The notes: a model not told the origin generated them from the letters alone. Shown: positions 1 to 10,918, numbered from the stretch's first letter. The stretch: 64,000 bases of DNA from Paraspadella gotoi (GCA_051294375.1 CM119264.1:4615352-4679351); one strand, 5' to 3'. Numbers and translations: made by a program.

Positions 1-165
1 TGATGCGAGTTAAAAAAATGATGCGAATTGTAAAAATGATATTATGTGCTTGGAAAAAATTATGCAAGTTGAAAAAATTATGCGAGTTAAAAAAATGATG
101 CGAGTTAAAAAAAATATTAAAAAATATTGTGATTTATCATCTGATTAGCAGATTACCGCTTAATT
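1..165. repeat. Degenerate AT-rich minisatellite (unit about 17-20 bp)
   Basis: Units of the form 'atgatgcgagttaaaaaa' or 'attatgcaagttgaaaaa' repeat from the window edge. The block runs up to a conserved 32-bp tail at 172-203. The same arrangement recurs at 3960-4449, so this is probably one end of a dispersed minisatellite-bearing element cut by the window edge. Confidence 0.7.
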
Positions 166-171
166 ATTGTA

Positions 172-203
172 GGCAGATCCGACATTGTTTGCTCAAACTT
201 GTT
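172..203 (+). repeat. Conserved tail after minisatellite, copy 1
   Basis: This 32-bp stretch begins ggcagatccgacattg and ends caaacttgtt. It is identical to 4418-4449. Both copies directly follow a minisatellite of 'atgcaagttga' type units, which suggests a shared terminus of a mobile element. Confidence 0.7.
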
Positions 204-270
204 TAAACCAGTTCAGGATGATTCATTACAACAAAAACACATTATGGCTTGTTAAGTTTTATTTCATTTT

Positions 271-273
<3 letters not shown>

Positions 274-302
<29 letters not shown>
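274..302. repeat. (GA)n microsatellite
   Basis: An uninterrupted GA tract, one of many such tracts in the window. Confidence 0.9.
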
Positions 303-306
<4 letters not shown>

Positions 307-388
307 GAACCATTTTATTTACTGAACAACACAGACAGATAGACATTCTGAAAGAAAGGATATATTTTAAATCATAGCTTTAATTTAC

Positions 389-920
389 CTGATCTTCTTC
401 GTTCCCAAAAGTTAAACGTTTTAATGTCAAACTCGCGCGGAAGACAGATGCTTTCCAACTCAGCCGTCCACAGGATAAAAGTCAGAGCAGATTGTAATAC
501 AATTTGAGGATAAGATTCCAAGAAGATTTGAATTTGATTTGTTGTTTCTAGGTAAACTTTCTTCTTATTGATAAATATTTGGTTTTGATGAGTAACCGTC
601 TGATATGTTTCGTCCAGATTCAAATCCAAATGAATTGGTATTGAACCGATTCCAAACAAACAGAAAAATAAAGTTGTCACTTTTCTCCACTTCGTACACA
701 TAATTCTAGGATACAAGCTTTTATTTTTGGTCAAGACAAAAACAACATATACTGTAGAAATCATGTTATGCAATGCAAGTACTGTGACAAGGGCCCAGCC
801 AAATTTTTGTCGGATGCTCAATTTTGATTTTAAAAATTGTTTCGCGACTCTGAAATCGCTGCCCACATCAAAAATGTTCAAAGCTGCGCTGATGAGAACT
901 AGGATGCTAAAGTCAATCAT
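389..920 (-). CDS. XK-related (XKR-like) membrane protein, partial 5' exon
   Basis: The minus-strand open frame from an ATG at 920 runs about 177 residues to a good splice donor (AG|GTAAAT) with the exon ending at 389. The next in-frame stop lies inside the presumed intron, so downstream exons are outside the window. Near the N-terminus is a hydrophobic segment followed by FDVGSDFRVAKQF. Near the end is FLESYPQIVLQSALTF. Both resemble conserved XK-related family signatures (the acidic '(L)D.G.D' helix and the 'LESxPQLxLQ' helix). XKR proteins are multi-pass plasma-membrane proteins, and some members are caspase-activated phospholipid scramblases. An in-frame extension upstream of Met 920 (to 1025) looks like simple-repeat translation and was not used. 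Family assignment rests on these two motifs only. A decayed copy is possible. Confidence 0.5.
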
Positions 921-1029
921 TGTCCTCTTAGACTTGGACAAAGTTTCAAACTTGAAAAGAAAAATAAAGAGAAGTGGTGGCATTCTGTCTGTCGGTCGGA
1001 CTGTCAGTCTGTCTGGCGTTCGCACTCAC

Positions 1030-2420
1030 ATTTTAAATGTATATAGCTCATATAAAAAAGAGTTATGTGATCATCTAATTATTAAAATTAACAAGTAAAG
1101 ATTAATTAATATAAATGTTTGTTGCACAAAGCACATATGATGTTGTCATTTTATCAACTAGAAATATAATCGACGGGCTAAAATGCCAAAACCAATGCAT
1201 AATAATAACAGTAAATTACTAAAACACTAACTTTTTTTAATTATTAGATTAATCAGAAAGTACCACCTCTAAGAAGTTATAGGAAAATGCGCCCCAAAAT
1301 GAGTGGAATAAAAAATGTCAAGATTATATAGCATTCGAATGGTGGCCCCACCCATCGGTGGAAGCAGCAGAAGAGAAAAGGAAAAGGATTTCAACAATTG
1401 GTTTCAGAAATAAAAATGAAAGTGGATGTACCGACAAACTACAATGCAATCGAAAGTAAATGCTTTTTGGACTTTTGAGGCCATTATCTTATTTAATAAT
1501 TTCTTAACGAATATTAATATCACTAGCGGTGTTGCGGATTTTTCTCTCATAAAGCAGATGCTATACGGGGTTTTATAGACATTTTAAAGACATTAATATT
1601 AATAGACATTAATAGAAATGATTTGACATTGATAAAAATTGGAATAAATGTATTTAGACAGAGGTGAGGTAAAATGAGAACAAACGAGGACAAATGTGGA
1701 TAAACGAGGACCAGCACTTAAATCTAAAGAGAATTTAATTATAAATTTCACAAAATAATTTAAAAAATTCAACAAAAATATTACCTCCTGGATGCATCAT
1801 ATAATTAAAAAAAAACCTTAGTTTCCATAAGTTTCAATCTCTTAAATAATACTTTTAATCAATAGGAAACTAGGACTGAGGTTAGCAAAAATATTGAAAA
1901 CTTTAAGCAACCGGAATGCAGGAAATTATTATGGTCACAAGTTTGTTTTCCCAAATCGAAGGGAATCATTTAAATATCTCAAACAATCAGGATAGTAAGA
2001 AAAGTTGGCTCCGTTTTCCCATTTCTGTTCCTAAACTGTGATCTTAATTTAAACCTTAATATCTAATACTAATCTCTCACCAAATATTTAACCCAATCCT
2101 TAATTCTAATCTTAATCCAAATCTCCAACCTTAATCCTCAACCCTAATCTCCAACCTAATATCTATGTCTAATCCCTAAGTACTTAAATTTAAAACTTGA
2201 ACAATAAATTAATTCTAAATTTAATCTGAAATGGGGTTCTTTTAGGAAGTTGGGCCAAAAAGTTAGCACTGTCTTCCAAAAACGGCCCCTTTTTGTTACT
2301 TATCTGTAAACTTAATTTTAACTAATCTCTTACCATATATATCTAATTTCATCTCAATTTCATTTCAAAAATAAAATATTTTCAAGTTAAAGTATGTATT
2401 TCTTTCCGAGTACCCTGGTA
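1030..2420. other. AT-rich non-coding stretch
   Basis: I see no convincing exon here. Around 2085-2190 there is a degenerate run of CTAACC/CCTAA-like words that loosely resembles an old interstitial telomere-type repeat. It is too degraded to call. Confidence 0.5.
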
Positions 2421-2423
2421 GAA

Positions 2424-2489
2424 ATGCAATCATCTCAGATATAAAAGTAAAAACGAAAACAGAGGAAATAACACTTGAGATGATTGCAT
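2424..2489. repeat. Short inverted repeat (14-bp perfect arms)
   Basis: ATGCAATCATCTCA at 2424-2437 is exactly reverse-complementary to TGAGATGATTGCAT at 2476-2489, with a 38-bp loop. A (GA)n tract (2492-2529) follows at once. It could be a tiny inverted-repeat element or a recombination product at the microsatellite. Confidence 0.8.

Positions 2490-2491
<2 letters not shown>

Positions 2492-2529
<38 letters not shown>
2492..2529. repeat. (GA)n microsatellite
   Basis: GA tract abutting the inverted repeat at 2424-2489. Confidence 0.9.
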
Positions 2530-2532
<3 letters not shown>

Positions 2533-2739
2533 AGAGATTAATCTGTAAAAATGTTTATGTTATATCTTAGAAGGGAAATAAATGGCTTTCTCCCAAAGGG
2601 TAACGTGTCAAAGAGGATTGGGTGAGATGAAGAAAGAGAGAGAGAGATCGAAAGAGAGATATTAATTTTGTAAATTCAAAACTAATCTAAAGCACAAAAG
2701 ATATTCTATTCCCGAAATTAGATGAAGACGACTTTTTTA

Positions 2740-2768
2740 GTCGGATCTGCTTATCAGCAGATTCCGAC
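2740..2768. repeat. Small hairpin (GTCGGATCTGC / GCAGATTCCGAC)
   Basis: A near-perfect palindrome with arms of 11-12 bp and a short loop. The words GTCGG and CAGATCCGAC also occur in the tail motif at 172-203 and 4418-4449, so this hairpin may belong to the same repeat family. Confidence 0.6.
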
Positions 2769-2921
2769 TCTATAATTCACTTTGTCGGTCCGTCGGTCCC
2801 ACCCCAAAATAATGTCGGTAAATCATTATTATCATATTAGAACTTCGAATTATGATAAATTATGCTAGAGATGAAACGAAAAATTCGTTGTAATAGCAAT
2901 TTTATTTTTATTAATGTACAT

Positions 2922-2955
2922 GTTTCGACTCTTAGTTTTTGCGAGTCTTCATCAG
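2922..2955 (-). ncRNA. Hammerhead-ribozyme-like core
   Basis: Read on the minus strand, the sequence has CTGATGA, a hairpin with GACTC/GAGTC arms around an AT-rich loop, then GAAAC. This is the order of the conserved hammerhead core (CUGAUGA, stem II, GAAA). One additional A sits between CTGATGA and the stem. Stem III and the cleavage dinucleotide are not convincing. Such motifs are known in Penelope-like retroelements and small retrozymes of invertebrates. It is probably a degraded or diverged element end, not a working ribozyme. Confidence 0.4.
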
Positions 2956-3028
2956 CAAGTGAATTCAATAGACCAATAATTTTTAACATTAGTTTGAATT
3001 TGGGCAAAATTAGTTTGAACATTAGTTT

Positions 3029-3059
<31 letters not shown>

Positions 3060-3155
3060 TTTCCAACAAAGAATTGAGCAAGGATAGTGGTCAGATGTGA
3101 GGACAGGTGAAAGTAGGGAAAGAGAGAGTAAATGATTTTTGAAATTGGTGAAAAG

Positions 3156-3159
<4 letters not shown>

Positions 3160-3194
<35 letters not shown>
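3160..3194. repeat. (GA)n microsatellite
   Basis: One of two close GA tracts. The other, interrupted, lies at 3029-3058. Confidence 0.9.
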
Positions 3195-3197
<3 letters not shown>

Positions 3198-3287
3198 AGG
3201 GATCAATACATTAGGCAATGTACAACAGTGAAAAATTTTTTAGAAAAACTAAATATTTATGCAAATTATGCAAAAAAAATGATTTTC

Positions 3288-3385
3288 GTCCGTTCGTTCG
3301 TCCGTCTGTCCGTCCGTCCGTCCGTCTGTCCGTCCGTCCGTCCATCCGTCCATCTGTCCATCCATCCGTCCGTCTGTCCGTCCCC
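3288..3385. repeat. (TCCG/TCTG)n short tandem repeat
   Basis: Repeats of tccg with occasional tctg and tcca variants. It starts a 1.15-kb composite block that ends at 4449. Confidence 0.9.
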
Positions 3386-3429
3386 CCTTAGCAAAAAACT
3401 CTAATTACTCGTGATTTGATGGATGGATT

Positions 3430-3890
3430 GCTATGAAATTTTGTGTGTGGGTAGGAAACTGTGTGATTGAGATGGATATTAAGTTTCGATGGAATCGTGC
3501 GAGTGGAAATTGGATTAAATGGAAAAAACAAAAAAGTCTATTTCACTATTTGAACGCCATTTGCTCATGAGTGGATAAGGCAATTGACTTGAAATTTTGT
3601 ATGATGGTAGGATAGTGTGTGATTGAGCTGTATATAAAGTTTCGATGGAATCGTGCGAGTGGAAATGAGTTAAAATGGAAAAAGCAAAAGTCATATTTTC
3701 TTGAAGTATTTTTACTTAAATTTACTCATAATTATTATGTTTATTAAAATTTGGATAGATAAATTGAAATGGAATTTTGTGTGTGGGTAGGAAAGTATGT
3801 GATAAAGCTGGATATAAATTTTTTGATGGAATCGTAAGAGCGGAAAAGAGTTAAATTAGAAAACCAAATGACACATTTATTTGAATTTTT
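3430..3890. repeat. Three tandem units of about 160-177 bp
   Basis: The phrases 'gaaattttgt..ggtaggaaa/tagtgtgtgat' and 'tttcgatggaatcgtgcgagtgg' recur starting near 3435, 3595 and 3772. These are three diverged tandem copies of a unit between the tccg repeat and the minisatellite. The third copy is the most diverged. Confidence 0.75.
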
Positions 3891-3917
3891 TAAAGTTTCT
3901 CTCTCTCTATCTCTCTC

Positions 3918-3927
3918 TGATTGATTG

Positions 3928-3960
<33 letters not shown>
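3918..3960. repeat. (GATT)n microsatellite
   Basis: Near-perfect gatt repeats that begin after a CT tract and lead into the 17-bp minisatellite. Confidence 0.9.
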
Positions 3961-3961
<1 letters not shown>

Positions 3962-4410
3962 CCAAATTATGCCAATGACAAAAATATGCCAGTTGACCAC
4001 ATTCTGCAAGTTGACCAAATTCTGCAAGTTGACCAAATTATGCCAGTTGACCAATTATGCCAGTAGACCAAATTATTCCTGTTGACCAAATTATGCCAGT
4101 TGACCAAATTATGCCAGTTGACCAAATTATCCAGTTGATAAAATTATGCCATTTGACCAAATTATGCCGGTGGACCAAATTATGTTAATTGACAAATTAT
4201 GTCAGTTGACCAAATTATGTCAGTTGAACAAATTATGTCAGTTAACCAAATATGTCAGTTAAACAAATTAAGTCAGTTGACCAAATTATGTCAGTTTACC
4301 AATTATGTTAGTTAACCAAATTATGTCAGTTGACCAAATTATGCCAGTTGACCAAATAATGCAAGTTGATTAAATTATGCAAGTTGACCAAGTTAGCTTA
4401 TTACCTCCTA
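3960..4410. repeat. Minisatellite of about 17-19-bp units
   Basis: About 25 units of the form 'ttgaccaaattatgccag', with variants (tctgcaag, tatgtcag). The block ends at the conserved tail at 4418. Confidence 0.9.
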
Positions 4411-4417
4411 ATTTGTC

Positions 4418-4449
4418 GGCAGATCCGACATTGTTTGCTCAAACTTGTT
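4418..4449 (+). repeat. Conserved tail after minisatellite, copy 2
   Basis: Identical over 32 bp to 172-203 and again directly downstream of a minisatellite. Confidence 0.7.
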
Positions 4450-4501
4450 AAGATTTTCATAAATTCCGAACAAATCGGAAATCGACTTTTGCAGCCTGTG
4501 T

Positions 4502-4840
4502 GAAATGTTTGTTTTCTCGCTAGCGGAGACGGCATCCAAACGTCTCCCGTTTCTGACTGTTTTAACGTGGGTTTTGAGAGTAATATGACGTTTTTGTATT
4601 GAACGAGAAACTTTAATGGTTTATCACACCGAAAACCCGTAAAAACGGGATTCAAAACAGGCAGACGTTTCAGCTTGAGTCTAAAAACAGGACTGAAAAA
4701 TATTATTATTTCCCTCCAAAAATCGACTAATAAAATACGGTGAAAATGTGGACCGGCCAGACTAAAATGACCGGTCAAACTCGCGTACTAAGAATTTGAG
4801 GGAACGAGGGAGAGAAAGAAAGAGACAGCATTTTTCTCAC
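4502..4840 (-). mobile_element. LTR, 3' copy of a gag-only LTR element
   Basis: A 339-bp direct repeat, base-for-base identical to 6072-6410 as far as I can compare. In minus-strand orientation it begins GTGAGAAAAATG. A G-rich run (from ccccc at 4841-4846) precedes it, as expected for a polypurine tract before a 3' LTR. I find no clear target-site duplication. Confidence 0.8.
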
Positions 4841-5031
4841 CCCCCTGGTCAATAAGTAGTATTGACAAAAAAGTAAAATTATATATTTAAAAACAAGTGT
4901 AAAAGGATTCAATCATTAAGTATGTTTGAATATTTGTATATTGAGTATATAAACTAATCCTGATGATATTTATGATTTTAAAAAAAATATATGAGTTGCA
5001 CCATTTTCAAATGGTGGGAAAAGGTTAAGCG

Positions 5032-6003
5032 TTACGGTGTCGGCTTCGTTTCACAGAACACCGCCGTTGTCGTTTTGTTTGGATCGAGAAAGCCGGATTC
5101 TTCGCCAATGTCAACGTTTGATGCCTTTGTAGTGAAGGAATCGGGAAAGGTCTTTGAATTGGGCGTAGATTTTTCATCATGTATTGGCCGATGGGAAGTC
5201 ACCTGCAGGCCCACGAACGAGTCATGAAGAGTTAGATGATGCCGCCCATTGCAAACTAAACAGCGGCAAAAAGAGCGGCATTGATTAGCGTGATGCCCGA
5301 GCTTCAAGCATCGTAAGCACAAGTTATTGTTCAAGGCATAAAGTCTTTTTTGGCTGGCATCAAGACTACGGAATGAGATGCAGAAGGACAATCGATGATC
5401 TTTGTTGCAATAGTGACAAAGCATATTGGATGAATGCGGCAAGCCATGCGGCTGCATTGGTTGCAGACCGGGCGCCGCATGTGTTCTTCGCTGAGGCGAT
5501 TTTCGATTCTTTGACATTTTGGTACGGACCCTTTGCGGAGATAGCTGTTCGTTTTGAACTTCCGAATCCTCCGATGATGTTGGCAGATGGAATGAAGAAA
5601 CTCGAGTTTGCTCCTCCGCTAAAAGATCTTTTGTTGAATTGAGCTCAAGTTTCATCGCGCTCAATTCATCCTCTTTTGATTTTAAAACGTTCAAAAAGGT
5701 TTCGTCATTTATTTTTTTCAAGGTCGTTTCATTAATGGCGCTGGTTTCTAAAAATTGTATTTCGAGTTTTTGATGCTGATCATCGATGGTCTTTTTCAAT
5801 TCACCGGTGATCCATTTCACGGTCCACTCCATTAACGCTTTAAAATCGCTTCTTAAGATTTCAAGATCTTTGAGAACCTCCTCTTTGAATGCGGCGTTGG
5901 ATAGAGGGTAGTAAAGTTTTTTGTTTGGAGTTGAAGATTGCGTTGTTGCTCCCGACTTTTTTGCGGGAAAGATCGACGGTATGGTGATCGGTTTTGAATT
6001 CAT
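5032..6003 (-). CDS. BEL/Pao-type gag-like protein
   Basis: A 323-residue open frame on the minus strand lies wholly between the two direct repeats and starts about 70 bp inside the 5' LTR. The middle is charged and helical. From about residue 195 a cysteine/histidine cluster follows the order CHYCNKDH..C, LCLRCLKLGHHANQC, CRCLVC..HH..LH. This is the double zinc-knuckle pattern typical of BEL/Pao gag proteins, which package element RNA into particles. The remaining 80 residues are low-complexity. No protease, reverse transcriptase or integrase fits in the 1.23-kb internal region, so the copy is non-autonomous. The intact frame and identical LTRs point to recent mobility or recent gene conversion. 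Confidence 0.75.
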   Translation of the reverse strand: MNSKPITIPSIFPAKKSGATTQSSTPNKKLYYPLSNAAFKEEVLKDLEILRSDFKALMEWTVKWITGELKKTIDDQHQKLEIQFLETSAINETTLKKINDETFLNVLKSKEDELSAMKLELNSTKDLLAEEQTRVSSFHLPTSSEDSEVQNEQLSPQRVRTKMSKNRKSPQRRTHAAPGLQPMQPHGLPHSSNMLCHYCNKDHRLSFCISFRSLDASQKRLYALNNNLCLRCLKLGHHANQCRSFCRCLVCNGRHHLTLHDSFVGLQVTSHRPIHDEKSTPNSKTFPDSFTTKASNVDIGEESGFLDPNKTTTAVFCETKPTP

Positions 6004-6071
6004 TATTTAGTTTATTTGAAAAGATTTTTAGGATGTCGATTCCACGTAGCTATTTCCCGTTTTTAAGTTGA

Positions 6072-6410
6072 GAAATGTTTGTTTTCTCGCTAGCGGAGAC
6101 GGCATCCAAACGTCTCCCGTTTCTGACTGTTTTAACGTGGGTTTTGAGAGTAATATGACGTTTTTGTATTGAACGAGAAACTTTAATGGTTTATCACACC
6201 GAAAACCCGTAAAAACGGGATTCAAAACAGGCAGACGTTTCAGCTTGAGTCTAAAAACAGGACTGAAAAATATTATTATTTCCCTCCAAAAATCGACTAA
6301 TAAAATACGGTGAAAATGTGGACCGGCCAGACTAAAATGACCGGTCAAACTCGCGTACTAAGAATTTGAGGGAACGAGGGAGAGAAAGAAAGAGACAGCA
6401 TTTTTCTCAC
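6072..6410 (-). mobile_element. LTR, 5' copy of the gag-only LTR element
   Basis: Identical to 4502-4840. Because gag reads leftward, this right-hand copy is the 5' LTR. The element spans about 4502-6410, 1.9 kb in all. Confidence 0.8.
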
Positions 6411-6718
6411 AGACACACCCATTTCTTTACAGCGACGAAGACGAACGAATCTCTTTCAGTGACGTTTATTTTCTTCAAAACCTCCAATCGCCCGTCAAAA
6501 TGTTTTGACATGAATTTAACTGAACATTTAAAGGGAAAAGTCGCTTCAAATATTTAGACAATTTAATTATTAAAACTCCATCAAAAAATCGTTTGCTCCG
6601 GGCAAAACAGAGTTTGTAAGATTTCTAGCAAAAACTAGAGATAAAACGATTTCTCTCTCAGAAAATGGGCTTCAGCTGAAAACCCGCAAAGAAATATTTG
6701 CCCATAAAAATAATTAAA

Positions 6719-6801
6719 ATGGTGAACGATAAAGTATTGATGGAGATTTTGAGCTGTGTCCCACGTCGTGAGATCGTCGGCCCAAGTGTTCTCAGCGCGA
6801 G
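6719..6801 (+). CDS. Possible F-box-like first coding exon
   Basis: An ATG at 6719 opens 27 codons containing VNDKVLMEILSCVPRREIV, which resembles the first helices of an F-box (V/L-L-EI-L-S-V/LP). The exon would end at a donor GCGAG|GTCAGT. No downstream exon joins it in phase. A separate coding-like stretch at 6942-7028 reads in another phase. F-box proteins are SCF ubiquitin-ligase substrate adaptors, but the motif is too short to be sure. Confidence 0.25.
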
Positions 6802-7700
6802 GTCAGTGGCTAAAAAACAACCAGTTACCAGGGTGGCAAGAGACGTGATCTAGGGCTTTTACAATCATTTATAGTTTGAATATTGAATCTTTTTAATTCA
6901 TTAAATATGAAGACGCTAAAGATTTTATTGCGGCGTAAAAGATCGACGACCGTGTAATCAGACCATTTGGTTCTTTTGATCACGAAAACGTAGACGATGC
7001 CTCCGGGTTACGTTTTGGAAAAGAGTTCCATGGGTAAACTATAAAATATCAGACACTATGTTAGTATTTAGTACAAATTTAGTGAAATTTAAGAAAAAGT
7101 AAGAAATTTTTTTACTGCTTTGGTTAATTTAGAAAATTTAACATTTTTTCTTCCCGTTTCTCAAATGGCTATTACTTTGTTTAATATTTAGTTTAAAATT
7201 TATTTGTTTAGTTCCTTAGTTCCGAATCCTTAGCCCTTTTTTTGGCCTTTGTTCTCTCTTTTTTTCTACTGCGACTTTTGTTGGTGGCTTCTCTCGCTGA
7301 AAGGGGAAAGAAAGATTAGACAAGTGATCAGCCCGCAATTATCTTTGCCTCTGCCTCCATTTTTCTCTCGTTCAACCTCCTTTGTCTTTTTCCCCTTGAT
7401 TTTGCCAAGTTTTAGTTTTTTACTTGAGTCGAGATACTTTTTTTTTCTGAGCTCTCTCTCTCCCTATCTCCCCATTTCAATTCGCCATCATCGTTTCCAC
7501 TCTCAAACTCCTCTCCACCTTTAAAAACTTCCCATTTGAGAGTCGAAGTCATCAAGAGTCCAAAGTCAGTTTTTCCGGAAATTCGTTGTTCGTCCTCGAC
7601 GAGGATTCGGTCTCTCGGCTCCGTTCTACTACTCGGCCATTTCCGGTTTGAAAGGGATTTATGACACCAAAAATAACTGGTTCGGAAGGATAGATGGTTC

Positions 7701-7701
<1 letters not shown>

Positions 7702-7797
<96 letters not shown>
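7702..7797. repeat. (CT)n microsatellite, about 96 bp
   Basis: Pure CT tract. Confidence 0.95.
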
Positions 7798-7799
<2 letters not shown>

Positions 7800-9160
7800 A
7801 TTCATGGAGCCGGTGTCTTAATGTCCCGAAGTAACGAGTTGGCGCTGAAATTGATCGGGGCGTCAGGACGAGAAAGACTTCGCTTCTTTCCTTTCATCTC
7901 AGAGTCAGAGACTCGACGTTAGTCTTTTGTTGAGCCAGATTTTCTTCCCGCGAAGGGAGAAGCGACCTCTGCGTAGGAAAAGATAACAAAACACTGTTTT
8001 TCTCCACTACGAAAACAACAACAACGACAACGACAAAATGAATCAATTTTATTAAATTCAGACTTTTTCGCTGTAGTTATTCGACTGCAAGTCAAAAATT
8101 AATTTAGAAAAAAAAATAAAATTCTAGCGAATTTTCTTTTTTTTTTTTCGCTGTCTGCTTCGCGACAAAGACTTCGATCTTCCTCACCGACGACGATGAT
8201 GACGACGAAGATGAAAAAGACGATGACGAAGATGAATGCGGCGACAGCGGCTGCGGCAGCGGTAGCGGCTGTGGCAGCGTCCGAGTCGCAATGATTAGAC
8301 AGAGCCACCGCCACTAAAGCGCCCGCTCGATTACAACCAATGAGACCAGTTAAACCTTGAGTATCTGCAAATCAACTATGATTATTATTATCTATAATCC
8401 ACTCTCTACTATTATATCTATTATCTATTCCAATCTACATAATTTCTCCAAGGCTCTCAAAGTCAAATGGCCCAGATGCTCGTCGACTTATGCTTTTCGC
8501 TTTCGCCTTTCGCTTCAAGTTACAAGAACCCAGAATAGCAGCTTGTCGATTTATTATTGTTAGCCTGATAGCCTCGAGAGTCTCCTAATATTTCTGCCAG
8601 CATCTCTATTCTAGCCCCTTGGAGTTTCGTAAACCGACAAACCGACAAACCGACAAACCGACAAACCGACAAACCGACTACTTGATGATTCAAAGTCTCA
8701 AGTCTCGCATCCCCTTGAGACGAACCGCAAACTTTTCGATCCTCGACGCCGAAAATTCGTTTTTCTTTCTTCGTCTGCGTCGTCGACGGACTGCTTGGTG
8801 CAGGGTGGGTCAACGGGAGATCGAAACCCCCTCGACACACGTGGTGGTCGAGACGAGATGACAGATGGAAGGTGAGGTAGATTATCAGTAACCTGTCTAA
8901 AAACGATCTTGGATAGCATGATTTTATAATTAAGATTTGAAGGTTTTAAGATTTAAAGTTTTTATAATTTAAAGATTTTAAGATTTAGAGATTTAGAGAT
9001 TTAAAGATTTAAACTTAAAGATTTAAAGATTTTATAATTTTAAGATTTTAAGATTTTAAGATTTTAAGATTTTAAGATTTTAATATTTTAAGATTATAAG
9101 ATTCTACAAGATATCACACTTTTTAAATCTTTCTCGTATGAAATTTAAAACGACTGAGAG
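7798..9160. other. Intergenic stretch with simple repeats
   Basis: No exon is supported. It holds an 8-bp tandem repeat (aaaccgac, six copies, 8631-8678). At about 8925-9105 there is an AT-rich degenerate repeat built from 'aagatttt/agatttaa' words. Confidence 0.6.
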
Positions 9161-9210
9161 ACTGAATCAGAGGACTTTTCCCCTTGTTTAGGACCTGGCA
9201 ACAATCGACG

Positions 9211-9500
9211 ATAATGAGGAGGAGGAGGAGGAGGAGGAGGAGGAGGAGGAGGAGGAAGATTATATCTCTGACGTTAAAGAAGCTGACGAGAAAGTTGAAA
9301 GTTGAAACAAAGAAGATGATGATAATGATTGATGACAGTGATAATGATGAGGGTGTTGATGTTGATGTTGATGATGATGATGATGACGGTGATGATGATG
9401 ATGATGATTAGGATGATGATGATGATGATGAAGATGATTTTGATGATGAGGATGATGATTCTAATGATGATGATGATCATGATGATCATGATGATCATGT
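9211..9500. repeat. (GAG)n and (GAT)n trinucleotide repeats
   Basis: A perfect gag run (9211-9255) is followed by long, interrupted gat runs. Another (gac)n/(aac)n run lies near 9530-9575. Confidence 0.9.
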
Positions 9501-10033
9501 AACGATCGGAGTGACGTGGAGAACGACGACGGACGACGACGACGACGACAACAACAACAACAACAACAACAACAAGAATGTCGATCATCGAAAAATGAAA
9601 AGGATGAAGAGGAGAAAATATGAAGTCATTTATATGCGGATGAACCGCGGGAGGAAAAAGGCGACGCCGCTGAAAATGGCGCCGCGGGGAGGTGGAACGA
9701 GGGGGGGAAGCGCCGCCCGACGCCGCCGGGCGATCGCGGCGCCGCTAGCGGAATCGGCAGGAAGCTGAAGGGAAAAAAAAGAAAAACGATAAAGAAAAAA
9801 GAATGAAAAATATAAAAGGAAATTATAGTGGACTTGGACGGACAAAGGGGCAGACAGATCTACGTACAATGTCAATTTAGAGTGCTAGATATAGTGGGAT
9901 GAAATGTATTTTGTACATATCAATAGTTTATGCCTTACAACAACTATGCATTACACATTTTTTTTGACAAAGTGAAATTTTTTGTTCTGGAAAGATCGAG
10001 ATTTTGAAGCGGAACTTTGGATTCGATTCCTCA

Positions 10034-10152
<119 letters not shown>

Positions 10153-10676
10153 AGAAAATAAGGGCGCAATATTTTCGAAGTCTCCATTTGGGCGTGAAAT
10201 TGAAATGTCTCTGGTTGAAGAAAAAAAAACGAGGACTTTTTTAAAAAAATGGGGATTTTTTCTTCTTTTAAAAAGAGATTCATCGGGAGTCGTTGTTGTT
10301 GTTGTTGCCTCATAGTTTTAAGTTACCTTCGTCTCTTTGTTATTTCGTTTATTTTCTTTTACTTTTCTTTTCGCCGAGATTTTTTGCCTTCGTCCCATTG
10401 CGAGTTTCCTCTGCTCAGGTCACCTCACAGGCTCACATCGATACCGACCCACATTTTTTCGTTTTCCTACTATATTTTTTTTTTAATGTTTGTTTGTATC
10501 ATTGCAAAATGTATCGCCTTTCATCTATCAGCAGTCAGTCTGTCAGTCTGTCTGTCATCTAACCCCCCACCTTTCTCTGCCTCAACAACCCCCTGTCACC
10601 TTTAGATCTCATAACGAAAATCATATTCATTAAACGAGGAAGATAATTTGGCTTCTGCAGGGAAGAAAGAGAGAAG

Positions 10677-10756
<80 letters not shown>

Positions 10757-10849
10757 AGAGATAGCGGAAATAAATATTAAGAAAGGCATCCCATTGAGAC
10801 GCGCATTGGAATTGTTGATTATTTAGAGACCTGAGCGCCGGAAAGACGC

Positions 10850-10918
10850 GGCGCCATGAGTGCCACGCCGTGCTGGATGGTGCCACGCGGCGCCAAGGAG
10901 TGCCACGCGGCGCCAATT
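10850..10918. repeat. Direct repeat around 'gtgccacgcggcgcca'
   Basis: The word gtgccacg with cggcgcca occurs three times in tandem here and again, with indels, near 26350-26410. It is GC-rich compared with its surroundings. Confidence 0.7.

Noticed and set aside
3132-3404. Open frame with repeated RPSVCPSV residues
   Set aside because: It is translation of GA and TCCG tandem repeats.
4401-4778. 125-residue minus-strand frame, repeated at 6028-6348
   Set aside because: It lies in the identical LTRs and exists only because the LTR is open in that frame. No protein features.
9274-9588. Ile/Val-rich minus-strand frame
   Set aside because: It is the complement of (GAT)n and (GAC)n repeats, not a membrane protein.
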